In this document: positions 1-6,903 of the stretch, piece by piece | How the letters are laid out: each line of letters opens with the position of its first letter | How positions within the stretch are numbered: the stretch's first letter is position 1 | DNA from: an uncultured bacterium | GTDB lineage: Bacteria; Actinomycetota; Actinomycetes; S36-B12 | Assembly (NCBI GenBank): GCA_903954205.1 | Contig: CAJBMR010000169.1 | Coordinates: forward strand, 1 to 6,930 | Direction of reading: 5' to 3' | DNA length: 6,930 nt | Program-made: the position numbers and the translations under genes | The notes under the pieces: generated by a model | Told to the model about the DNA's origin: nothing | Database searches by the model: none | Seen by the model: only the letters and a program-made list of their open reading frames with translations

Positions 1-1
1 A

Positions 2-40
2 GGTGCGGCTCGTCACGATTATCGCTGACGAGGCCGCACC
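2..40. repeat. Long imperfect hairpin at the left window edge
   Basis: The arms at 2-15 and 26-40 are complementary over 14 base pairs with a single bulged base. They enclose a 10-base loop (16-25). No T-run follows the right arm on the plus strand. On the minus strand the downstream side lies outside the window. The hairpin could be the terminator of a gene to the left of the window, possibly shared by convergent genes, or another RNA structure. No gene in this window needs it, so its role is open. Confidence 0.45.
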
Positions 41-64
41 CTAGGCGCCTCGCGCCCCCTCGTG

Positions 65-93
65 AAAATTGGCAGCCCCCCCGAAGCTGCCAA
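65..93 (-). terminator. Intrinsic terminator of the oxidase-kinase-regulator operon
   Basis: Read on the minus strand, TTGGCAGC (93-86) pairs perfectly with GCTGCCAA (76-69) around a 9-base loop. TTTT (68-65) follows at once. An 8-bp stem with a T-run is the classical Rho-independent pattern, and it lies about 75 bases past the response regulator stop codon. The plus strand has no T-run after the stem, so the direction is minus. The T-run is short, so efficiency may be moderate. Confidence 0.6.
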
Positions 94-141
94 GCACGCC
101 CATTGGACCGGAGCGCGTACATCGAAGGCAACGATCTCGCT

Positions 142-159
142 GTCCCCCCGCGGGGGGAC
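142..159. repeat. Perfect 18-bp GC palindrome after the regulator gene
   Basis: GTCCCCCCGCGGGGGGAC is identical to its reverse complement. It begins 7 bases past the end of the regulator's stop codon. As RNA it would form a very stable stem of about seven G-C-rich pairs with a small loop. No T-run follows on either strand. It could be a U-tract-less terminator, a block to 3' exonuclease acting ahead of the terminator at 65-93, or a symmetric protein site. The position favours a transcript-end role, but this is inference. Confidence 0.45.
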
Positions 160-166
160 GCCCCGC

Positions 167-829
167 CTAGGCCGGTGCGGGACCGTCGAGGAAGCCATCA
201 CGATCGGCGGCGGCGTACAGCTCGGTGCGCGTGCGGGCCTGCTGCCCAATCGCGGCGTACTTCATCCGCACGCGATTCAGGTACTCCTTGACCGTGTGCG
301 GCGACACGTCCATCCGGCGCGCGATGGTCGCGATCTTGCTTCCCGCGGCGTAGAGCCGGAGGGCCTTGAGCTCCTGCGGGCTGAGAGCGGGCCGCTGCGG
401 ATCGGCCGTCAGGACAGCGGCGAGATCCGCACTCAGGTGCACCGACCCCTCGGCGACGTCCGCAACTGCATCGCGGATCTCCTCGACCGAAGCGGTCTTG
501 GGCAGGAAGCCGAGAGCACCCGCGCGCAGTCCCGAGAGGACGACCGAGGACCCCGCCGTCGCGCTGAGCAACAGCACCTGGGATCCCCCGGCACAGCAGG
601 TCGCGACCTTGTCCGCCAACGGTGCGCCGTCATCCATCACGATGTCGAGGAGTACGACGTTGGGGTGGCAGGCCAGCGCGGCGGACAAATCGTCACCGAC
701 GTAGGCAACTTCGAGTCGCCCGGGTTCCGCGTCGCGCAGCAGCGCGGCGAGCCCTTCGCGCACAAGTGGGTGATCGTCGAGGATGGCGATCCGGATCCCG
801 CCGGGCCCCATCGAGGAAGCCTCAGTCAT
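167..829 (-). CDS. NarL/LuxR-family response regulator
   Basis: This 220-residue protein is a two-component response regulator. The receiver domain covers about residues 12-125. It has the acidic pair D18-D19, phosphoacceptor D62 (in LLDIVMDD), the switch Ser S89 and the conserved K111 (in GFLPK). A LuxR/NarL helix-turn-helix covers about 147-192 (LSPQELKALRL, then SPHTVKEYLNRVRMKY). A short helical tail follows. All key receiver residues are present, so it should accept phosphate and bind DNA as a dimer. Its ATG at 829 lies inside the last codons of the kinase (8-nt overlap), which suggests translational coupling to its cognate sensor. A second in-frame ATG at 811 would remove six residues and fits the domain equally well. 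The target genes are unknown. The short control region upstream of the operon is a reasonable candidate (inference). Confidence 0.93.
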   Translation of the reverse strand: MTEASSMGPGGIRIAILDDHPLVREGLAALLRDAEPGRLEVAYVGDDLSAALACHPNVVLLDIVMDDGAPLADKVATCCAGGSQVLLLSATAGSSVVLSGLRAGALGFLPKTASVEEIRDAVADVAEGSVHLSADLAAVLTADPQRPALSPQELKALRLYAAGSKIATIARRMDVSPHTVKEYLNRVRMKYAAIGQQARTRTELYAAADRDGFLDGPAPA

Positions 830-3044
830 CCCCGATCACCCACTCCCACAGCGTCTCTCGTTCCCCCTCGGACACGAGGAGACGCAGGACCACGTCCTGG
901 TCCTCCCAGCCGCAGGTGAGCCGCAAGGTCCCTGCCGCCGGGACTTCCTCAATGAGCGCCTGCTCGAGTTGGCTTCGCACCCTCCGCAGGTCGCCTGGCC
1001 TGAGCGCGGCCGCATGCAGGGCCGTCAGGTCGCCGACGATCTCGGCGTCGATGAATCTCCCGCGCGCACGTCCCCAGACAACGACGTCGTTGACGAGCGC
1101 CTCCACATCGCCCGCATCGCGATCGATGAGCACGATGGATCGCGCCACGCGCTCTTCGCGCAGGCAGGCCGCACGCGTTTCGGGAGCCTCGAGGTCGATG
1201 ACCTCCGTGCTCAATGCGGTGAGCAAGGTGCCAGCAGATTGCACGAGCGGTGCGAACCTCTGCTCGCGTCGGAAACGGTCGATCTCGTCGGCTTCGGCGA
1301 GAGCTCGCTCGGCGATGACAGCCTGCCGAGCGTGGGCATAGTCACGGGCCCTGCGGCGCATGCTCGCAGCGAACAGTGCGGCGATGAGCAGCATGAACGT
1401 GCCGGGCTGAATCAGCTCAATGAGGCCGCCACCCTGCGCATAGACCCACATCGCCAGGACGGGGAGGACCGTCCACCACGGGCCGAGGAGGATCGCCACG
1501 AAGAGTAGGGAGAGCGCCACCTCACTGGACCAGCTGACCCAGACGGGCGGGTCCGCAGCGCCCACGGCCAGGATCTCCATCCGGAGGATGAAGGGGGTGC
1601 TGAGCATGGCCAGACCGATGCCCAGGACGACGCGGGTGGTCCACGTCGGGCCGCCAGTAAGGCCGAGACGGCTGGCCCAGGCGGGCACTCCGCCCACGAA
1701 CGGCGCGATGGCCAGAGCCACGCAGAACCACCCCAGTGCCCACAGCGGATCGTCATAGGCCGACCAGCCCGCCAGCACGACGAGGAGGCCGTAGCCCAAG
1801 AAGGTCATGAGGAAGGGCGGGCCGATCTGGGGCAGAACCTGCACGGTGTCGGCTTCAACGGATCGCACAGCCGCTGGACTCTCGCCGGAGCGCGGGGCCT
1901 GCCACTGAATCTCGACGCGCACCCCTCCCCACGGCGAGGGCGTCCACGCCACCGTGCCGCCTAGAGCGGCGATGGGATCCCGCATCGAACGCGCCATGCC
2001 CAGACGAGGACGCATGTCTGCGGCTAGTCCGTCACCATCGTCGTCCACGACCACTCGCCACACGCGGCCCTCGCGGTACGCCGCAACCCGCAGCCGCGCG
2101 CCACCGGCATGCCGTGCGGCATTGCGCACGGCCTCCGCCGTGGCGATCCCGACAGCTTCCGCCACATCAGGGGGACAACCATCCAGGACCTTCGCGAGGT
2201 CCGCGATATCGACGCTCCAGTGAGCGGGAAGTGCCTGCACCTCAGTTCGCACCTCGGCCCATGGATCGGCCTGGAGGTCGCCGGAGGCACTCACCAGCAC
2301 CTTCAGGGAGCGCGCGGCCTCTCCGCATCGTCGACGTGTCACCGCGGAGTCGGCAAGGCCACCCCTGCTGATCGCTGCAAGGGTGTTGAGCACCTGGTCG
2401 TGGATACGTCGCTCGTGATCAGCCGTCGCCCGCGCCACCTCGGCTCGCGCAAGGCGATCCTCTTCCTCCGCCGCGAGGGCGCGATGGGCCCGATCCAGGC
2501 GCCGCCCACTGCGGCGCATGCCGTTGCCGAGCACGCTGGCACCTACGGCGAGCGCGACCGGGTAGAGCGTCTCCAGCAGCGCATCGACCGGCCCGACGCC
2601 CGCCGGACCCCCAACCAGGATCACACCCGAGCTGGCCGCGATCACCGTGGCGACGACACCACCGGGCACCGGCCTGAGCAGAAGTGCAGCCACCACACAG
2701 GCACGGACGGCTGCGATGGTGCCGAGCGGCCAGGTGTCCGGCGCCGGCACCACGAACGCATAGGCAGCCGCCGCCACCCCGAGCAGCGTGACGTCGACGA
2801 TGACGGCGACGGGGCGCAGACGACGCCAGGATGCCGGTCCCCAGACGGTCGCTGCGAGTCCTAGCCAGCCGCCAATGGTGAGTATGAGGATGCCTAGGAA
2901 CAGGCGATTCCCGGTGCCGACCACGCCTGGCCCAATATCCGTGACGGCCCAGGCGAACTGCCACAGAATGGCGAAGATCGCGAGCCCTCGTTCGACGTAG
3001 GCCGTGGCACTGCCCCGCGTTACGGCCGGCACCCACCCGCTCAC
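822..3044 (-). CDS. Two-module membrane sensor histidine kinase with a degenerate second half
   Basis: This is a 740-residue sensor kinase. The GTG start at 3044 overlaps the oxidase stop as GTGA and has GGGAGG six bases upstream. Longer in-frame starts would lie inside the oxidase gene. Module 1 has about six membrane helices (21-36, 47-67, 79-100, 109-123, 128-147, 154-173) and a charged helix (183-213). Next come the phosphoacceptor region RRIHDQVLNTL with H215, an N box with N308 (EAVRNAARH), a G1 box at 334-339 (DDDGDG), and GMARSMRD followed by a Gly-rich segment at 372-373. This order fits HPK7/NarX-type kinases paired with LuxR-type regulators. Module 2 repeats the plan: about six helices between 409 and 562, a charged helix (563-597) and a soluble region to 740. 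The equivalent of H215 there is A598, and no N or G1 box is recognisable. It would act at the cytoplasmic membrane and phosphorylate the downstream regulator. The ligand is unknown. Confidence 0.88.
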   Translation of the reverse strand: MSGWVPAVTRGSATAYVERGLAIFAILWQFAWAVTDIGPGVVGTGNRLFLGILILTIGGWLGLAATVWGPASWRRLRPVAVIVDVTLLGVAAAAYAFVVPAPDTWPLGTIAAVRACVVAALLLRPVPGGVVATVIAASSGVILVGGPAGVGPVDALLETLYPVALAVGASVLGNGMRRSGRRLDRAHRALAAEEEDRLARAEVARATADHERRIHDQVLNTLAAISRGGLADSAVTRRRCGEAARSLKVLVSASGDLQADPWAEVRTEVQALPAHWSVDIADLAKVLDGCPPDVAEAVGIATAEAVRNAARHAGGARLRVAAYREGRVWRVVVDDDGDGLAADMRPRLGMARSMRDPIAALGGTVAWTPSPWGGVRVEIQWQAPRSGESPAAVRSVEADTVQVLPQIGPPFLMTFLGYGLLVVLAGWSAYDDPLWALGWFCVALAIAPFVGGVPAWASRLGLTGGPTWTTRVVLGIGLAMLSTPFILRMEILAVGAADPPVWVSWSSEVALSLLFVAILLGPWWTVLPVLAMWVYAQGGGLIELIQPGTFMLLIAALFAASMRRRARDYAHARQAVIAERALAEADEIDRFRREQRFAPLVQSAGTLLTALSTEVIDLEAPETRAACLREERVARSIVLIDRDAGDVEALVNDVVVWGRARGRFIDAEIVGDLTALHAAALRPGDLRRVRSQLEQALIEEVPAAGTLRLTCGWEDQDVVLRLLVSEGERETLWEWVIGDD

Positions 3045-4678
3045 GGAGTGCCTCCCAGGAGCACCCCTGGATTCAACAGCCCATCCGGATCGACCGCACC
3101 CTTCGTCGCGCGCAGGATCGACACTCCCAGCGGGCCGATCTCCTGGGGCAGCCACGCTGCGTGATCACGGCCCACAGCGTGGTGATGCGTGATGGTGGCT
3201 CCAGCCGACATGAGTGCGTCGGACGTGGCCGACTTGGCGCGCATCCACTGGGCCACGGGATCCTCGCGGTCAGCCACGGCGATGACGGTCGTATAGAGCG
3301 ACGCGCCCGTCTCGTAAGCGTGCGAGAGGTGCGACATGACGTAGGGCCCGGGGGTCGGGACAAGGGAGGAGCGCAGCGCGGTGGTGACATCCGAGTGGAG
3401 CGCGAGATAGCCGGACCAATGCGTGGCCGTCTCGAGCGTCTCGACGAGATAGCCGGCATCCATGAGCGCATCGCGCAGGTGCGGCCCGTCGAATCGGTGG
3501 CGCCGCCACGACTCCCCCGGTCCATGCCCCAGCGAGATCGCACCGTGGCGGCGCATCGCCCGCCAGGTCGCCGCGCGCCGGGCGCGCACGAGGTCGCGAT
3601 CGGTGCCCTCCCAGCCGAGGATGGCCAGTGACGCCGTGGAGATGTCGACTCCGCGTGCGCGCAGGTAGCGCTCGAGCGCGGCGCCGGCGAGCCCTGTCGG
3701 CCCGGACATGAGCAGGGTCGTGGCTGTCTCCGCCTCGTCCGAAAGGCGCATGACGTCGGCGGTGGCGCGTGATTGCGTCGCATCGCGGAAGGCCTCGACC
3801 CCTGCGGCAAAGCCGGGGAGGACGAGGGCGTCGTAGACGCGGACGTCGGGCAGACGCCGCACGCGAAGCGCCACCTGGGTGATGACGCCGAACGCCCCTT
3901 CGCTGCCGAGCAGGAGCCCGAGCAGATCAGGGCCCGCCGCGGTCGACGGTCCCCGGCCCAACTCGAGCGTGCCCTCGGGTGTGGCGACAACGAGCGACTC
4001 CACCATGTCGTCGCTCCGGCCATAGCCCGTCGACGACTGTCCGGCCGATCGGGTCGCGGCGTACCCACCGATCGTCGCGCGCTCCCACGACTGAGGCAGG
4101 TGACCGAGGGTGAATCCACGTGCTTGAAGAAGCGCTTCGAGAACCGGGCCGGTGACGGCGGGACCGACCGTGGCGATGCCGGAGACCTCATCGAGGTGCA
4201 GGAGGCGACCCAGTCGATCGAGCGCAAGGGCAATGCGCGCCTCATCCGTGCGCAGGCCGCCCACAACAGAGGTGCCCCCGCCGACCGGCACCACGGGCAC
4301 ATGATGCTCTCGACAGACCGCGAGGACTCTCAGGACGTCGTCGTGGCTGCCCGGGCGCACGACGAGGTCGGGGACGTCGTCGATGGTCCCCGCACGGCGA
4401 CGCGCGTAGTCGATGAAGGCGGCCCCGCCCGTGGCCGCGAGACGCTCAGACCGCGCGTCACTGACGTACTCGTCGCCGACGGCGGCGCGCAGTGCGGAGG
4501 TGGCGGGGGCAGAGATCCTCGACGGGGGGAGCTGCCACGTGGACGGTTCCGCTGCCGGCCACGGAGCCGCGACACCAACATGCTGGGCGAGGTAATCGCG
4601 CACTCTGGGTGGCAACTCCGGGGCGTCAGACGCGACACCCCATCGAGCCAGGGACTCCTCTGCGGCGGACACCGCCAC
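3041..4678 (-). CDS. FAD-binding oxidase of the alkyl-DHAP synthase (AGPS) family
   Basis: This 545-residue flavoprotein has the VAO/PCMH-type FAD fold (FAD_binding_4 plus FAD-oxidase C-terminal domain). The pyrophosphate loop is PVGGGTSVVGG (131-141). The family signature QSWERATIGGYAATRSAGQ spans 196-214 and continues to GRSDDMVESL (220-229). GSEGAFGVIT lies at 258-267. SHLSHAYETGASLY (449-462) holds the likely catalytic Tyr, Y462. The active-site triple His is H498-H500, followed by AVG. GAVDPDGLLNPG (527-538) closes the domain. In eukaryotes AGPS swaps the acyl chain of acyl-DHAP for a fatty alcohol in ether-lipid synthesis. The activity of actinobacterial homologues is not settled to my knowledge, so another 2-hydroxy-acid or phospho-triose substrate is possible. 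The start is uncertain: GTG at 4678 or GTG at 4672, neither with a good ribosome site. Longer reading would run antisense through glpD. It lies divergent from glpD and overlaps the kinase gene by 4 nt. Confidence 0.88.
   Translation of the reverse strand: MAVSAAEESLARWGVASDAPELPPRVRDYLAQHVGVAAPWPAAEPSTWQLPPSRISAPATSALRAAVGDEYVSDARSERLAATGGAAFIDYARRRAGTIDDVPDLVVRPGSHDDVLRVLAVCREHHVPVVPVGGGTSVVGGLRTDEARIALALDRLGRLLHLDEVSGIATVGPAVTGPVLEALLQARGFTLGHLPQSWERATIGGYAATRSAGQSSTGYGRSDDMVESLVVATPEGTLELGRGPSTAAGPDLLGLLLGSEGAFGVITQVALRVRRLPDVRVYDALVLPGFAAGVEAFRDATQSRATADVMRLSDEAETATTLLMSGPTGLAGAALERYLRARGVDISTASLAILGWEGTDRDLVRARRAATWRAMRRHGAISLGHGPGESWRRHRFDGPHLRDALMDAGYLVETLETATHWSGYLALHSDVTTALRSSLVPTPGPYVMSHLSHAYETGASLYTTVIAVADREDPVAQWMRAKSATSDALMSAGATITHHHAVGRDHAAWLPQEIGPLGVSILRATKGAVDPDGLLNPGVLLGGTP
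3051..3056 (-). promoter_or_regulatory. Shine-Dalgarno site of the kinase gene
   Basis: GGGAGG on the minus strand lies six bases before the GTG at 3044. It is embedded in the last codons of the oxidase gene. It decides the kinase start, which then overlaps the oxidase stop as GTGA, a typical arrangement for translational coupling. Confidence 0.75.
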
Positions 4679-4686
4679 AGTGTGGC
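4674..4686. promoter_or_regulatory. 13-bp palindrome over the oxidase start, possible operator
   Basis: GCCACAGTGTGGC has two perfect 6-base arms around a central base. It covers the oxidase GTG start (4678-4676) and ends 25 bp before the glpD start. A dimeric regulator bound here could touch both divergent genes. Candidates are the operon's own LuxR-type regulator or a glycerol regulator encoded elsewhere. A single short palindrome in GC-rich DNA may be chance, so the operator role is inference. Confidence 0.3.
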
Positions 4687-4711
4687 ACCGCCCACCCGGC
4701 AGACTGGCCCC
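4679..4711. promoter_or_regulatory. 33-bp divergent promoter region between the oxidase gene and glpD
   Basis: All intergenic DNA between the two divergent start codons is 33 bp, so promoter elements must extend into coding sequence. CAGACT (4700-4705) sits exactly at -12 to -7 if glpD transcription begins at its GTG. It matches TATAAT at A2, A4 and T6. Read on the other strand, the same bases give CAGTCT, a weak -10 candidate for the oxidase gene with a leader of about 15 bases. No convincing -35 is seen for either. Neither gene has a clear Shine-Dalgarno site, which fits leaderless or near-leaderless transcripts, common in Actinobacteria. Confidence 0.4.
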
Positions 4712-6223
4712 GTGCCCGTCCCCACACCCGATCTCGACGCCGGACGGCGGGCCCGCGACCTCGACCTCCTGGCTTCGGGTCACGTCCCCGACCTGCTGGT
4801 CATCGGAGGCGGCATCACGGGATGCGGAGTGGCCCTTGACGCGGCGAGCCGGGGGCTTGACGTCGTTCTCGTCGAATCCCATGACCTCGCCTTCGGCACA
4901 TCGAGGTGGTCCAGCAAGCTCGTCCACGGTGGCCTGCGCTACCTCGCGCACGGCGACCTCGGGGTCGCATGGGAGAGCGCCGTCGAGCGCTCGCGCCTCA
5001 TGACGGCGATCGCCCAGCATCTCCTCCGTCCGCTTCCCCACGTCATGCCGCTCGATCCAGATCCGAAGCAGCGCACTCTCGTGCGGGCCGGCCTGCGCGC
5101 CGCTGATGCACTGCGCGCAGCAGCGGGTACGCCGCGCCGGGTGCTCCCGCGTCCGCGATCGATCTCGGCCTCGCAGGCCCAGCACCTGGTCCCGGCTCTG
5201 GGCAGCCACGGCCTCACCGGAGCCACCGTCCACTGGGACGGCCAACTCGTCGACGACGCACGCCTCACCGTCGCGGTGGCACGCACGGCGGCGGCGTACG
5301 GCGCGCGCATCGTTACGAGGGCCTCGGCTTCGCGGGTCACCGGCTCCGGGGCCCGCGTTCGGACGGAGGATGGCGCCGAATGGGATCTGCACGCGCGCCA
5401 CGTCATCGTGGCGGCGGGAGTGTGGACGCAGGACCTGGATCCGCACACACCGCTCACGACCTCGCGCGGATCCCATGCACTCCTGCGCCCCGAGGCGCTC
5501 GGGCACCCGCGGGCCGCACTGACCGTCCCGGTGAGCGGTGAGCGCGGACGCTACGTCTTCGCCCTCCCCACTCTCGACGGCCCTGTCATCGCCGGGATCA
5601 CCGACGAACCCGTCTCAGGGCCCAGCGCCGACGTCCCGGTCGCCCCCGAAGCCGACATCGCCTGGATCCTCGACCACCTCTCGACCGCGCTTCAGCGACC
5701 GCTGACCGCTGATGACGTCATCGGCTCCTACGCGGGCCTTCGCCCCCTGGTGGGTGAGTCGGGCGGCCAGAGCACCGCCGACATCTCGCGACGGCACCTG
5801 GTCGAGCGTCGAGCCGAGGGACATGTCGTGGTCACCGGGGGCAAACTCACGACTTATCGGCGCATGGCACAGGACGCTGTCGACGCTCTGGGCGTGTCTG
5901 CACCCTGCACGACGGCATCACTACCGCTCATCGGTGCTCGGCCGTCGCCGACGGGTGACGCAGGTCTGCCGCGACGACTCGTCGAGCGATTCGGATCGGA
6001 GGCTGGGCGTGTAGCCGCGTATGCCGACGACGATCCGCGTCTCCTGGACCCGGTCGCCGAGGGGGTGCCAGCACTGGGGGTCGAGGTGGTGCATGCCGTG
6101 CGCTGCGAAGGAGCCCTCGACGTCGATGACGTGCTCGAGCGGCGCACGCGAATCGGCATGGTCCCCTCAGCGGCCGAGCGGGCGCGCGCACGCGTCACGC
6201 AGATCTTCGATGGTGCGCAATGA
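4712..6223 (+). CDS. glpD: Aerobic glycerol-3-phosphate dehydrogenase
   Basis: This 503-residue FAD enzyme oxidises sn-glycerol 3-phosphate to dihydroxyacetone phosphate at the inner face of the membrane and passes electrons to the quinone pool. The N-terminal Rossmann FAD loop is VIGGGITGCG (30-39). The family signature SRWSSKLVHGGLRYL is at 64-78. The substrate-domain motifs are DGQLVDDARL (176-185), SRGSHALL (251-258), GITDEPVSG (295-303), SYAGLRPLVGES (339-350) and TGGKLTTYRRMAQDAVD (375-391). The C-terminal GlpD helical domain includes DVDDVLERRTRIGM (470-483). The length matches E. coli GlpD (about 500), so the gene looks intact. The GTG at 4712 is chosen because it is the only start close to the FAD loop. 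Reading further upstream would run antisense through the oxidase. No Shine-Dalgarno site precedes it. It heads a unit with the azl genes and diverges from the AGPS-family oxidase, which may act on a DHAP-derived substrate (inference). Confidence 0.96.
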   Translation: MPVPTPDLDAGRRARDLDLLASGHVPDLLVIGGGITGCGVALDAASRGLDVVLVESHDLAFGTSRWSSKLVHGGLRYLAHGDLGVAWESAVERSRLMTAIAQHLLRPLPHVMPLDPDPKQRTLVRAGLRAADALRAAAGTPRRVLPRPRSISASQAQHLVPALGSHGLTGATVHWDGQLVDDARLTVAVARTAAAYGARIVTRASASRVTGSGARVRTEDGAEWDLHARHVIVAAGVWTQDLDPHTPLTTSRGSHALLRPEALGHPRAALTVPVSGERGRYVFALPTLDGPVIAGITDEPVSGPSADVPVAPEADIAWILDHLSTALQRPLTADDVIGSYAGLRPLVGESGGQSTADISRRHLVERRAEGHVVVTGGKLTTYRRMAQDAVDALGVSAPCTTASLPLIGARPSPTGDAGLPRRLVERFGSEAGRVAAYADDDPRLLDPVAEGVPALGVEVVHAVRCEGALDVDDVLERRTRIGMVPSAAERARARVTQIFDGAQ

Positions 6224-6903
6224 CGACGGAGCACCGTCGCGCGATCGTCGGCGATGCCCTCGCTCTTGGACTGGGCACGGGGGTCTACGCCATCTCCTTC
6301 GGCGCCCTCGCCGTGGCGGCCGGACTCAGCGCATGGCAGGCCCAGGCCCTGTCGTTGCTTATGTTCACGGGGGCATCGCAGTTTGCTCTGATCGCCGTGG
6401 TCGCCTCGGGCGGCAGTGCCGCGGTCGCTATCGCCACGTCCACCCTGGTCGGCACGCGCAATGCGTTCTACGCCGTGGCCATGGCCCCGATCCTCGATGC
6501 GCGCGGACCACGCCGCCTCCTCGCAGCGCAGGCGACGATCGACGAGTCCACCGGCATGGCGGCGAGGTACGAGGGCGATCGCAGCTCCGCGCGGCTCGCC
6601 TTCTGGGCCACGGCAGGCGCCATCTACGTGCTGTGGAACCTCGGCACGCTGATCGGCGCACTCGGCGCGGGACTCATCGAGGATCCCAACACCTTCGGCC
6701 TTGATGCAGCCGCGCCAGCCGCCTTCCTCGCTCTCGTGTGGCCCAGGCTCACGTCGTGGCCGATGCGCGCGGTCGCGATCGTCTCGCTCGTCCTGGCGGT
6801 GGCGCTCTCGCCCTTCCTCGGCGCGGGCCTCCCCGTCCTTGTCGCGGGTGCGGGCGGCATCGTCGTCGGCCTCGCTCTCGGCGCGCGAGCTCGGGAGTCA
6901 TGA
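6220..6903 (+). CDS. azlC: AzlC family branched-chain amino acid export permease
   Basis: This 227-residue polytopic membrane protein is the large subunit of AzlCD-type exporters. B. subtilis AzlCD gives azaleucine resistance, and the related BrnFE of Corynebacterium exports branched-chain amino acids and methionine. Visible family marks are the motif MFTGASQFA (48-56), LVGTRNAFYAVAMAP (76-90), the acidic DES at 108-110 between membrane helices, and GTLIGALGAGLIEDP (142-156) followed by GLDAAAPAAFLALVWP. Hydrophobic segments lie at about 13-36, 41-72, 126-152, 163-175, 183-198 and 202-221. The ATG at 6220 overlaps the glpD stop as ATGA and has no strong ribosome site, so it probably depends on translation of glpD. 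The substrate is inferred from the family and was not read from the sequence. Confidence 0.93.
   Translation: MTTEHRRAIVGDALALGLGTGVYAISFGALAVAAGLSAWQAQALSLLMFTGASQFALIAVVASGGSAAVAIATSTLVGTRNAFYAVAMAPILDARGPRRLLAAQATIDESTGMAARYEGDRSSARLAFWATAGAIYVLWNLGTLIGALGAGLIEDPNTFGLDAAAPAAFLALVWPRLTSWPMRAVAIVSLVLAVALSPFLGAGLPVLVAGAGGIVVGLALGARARES

Noticed and set aside
62..919. Open frame of 285 codons on the plus strand
   Set aside because: It lies antisense to the response regulator and the kinase end, has no recognisable domain and is Arg/Gly/Pro-rich, as expected of a shadow frame in GC-rich DNA.
822..1850. Possibility that the kinase C-terminal half is a separate gene or the result of a frameshift fusion
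   Set aside because: The frame is continuous with no stop. I saw no obvious internal start with a ribosome site at the module boundary, and the stop overlaps the regulator start as in an intact coupled operon.
2109..2864. 251-codon plus-strand frame opposite the kinase
   Set aside because: Its composition is His/Arg/Gly-rich without any motif, and it is fully antisense to the kinase. It is a shadow.
3045..3155. Longer kinase start at 3155
   Set aside because: It would place 37 extra residues over the oxidase C-terminus. The GTG at 3044 has a strong Shine-Dalgarno site at 3051-3056 and a coupled GTGA overlap.
3073..4302. 409-codon minus-strand frame inside the oxidase gene
   Set aside because: It is out of frame with the oxidase, very rich in Arg, Ser and Pro, and shows no domain. 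It is a shadow.
3773..4711. Upstream extension of the glpD frame to 816 codons
   Set aside because: It runs antisense through the oxidase gene. GlpD has its FAD loop about 30 residues from the GTG at 4712, and its length then matches the family.
4679..5506. N-terminal extension of the oxidase frame to 821 codons
   Set aside because: The extension is antisense to glpD and has no family similarity. The AGPS-type protein fits a start at 4678 or 4672.
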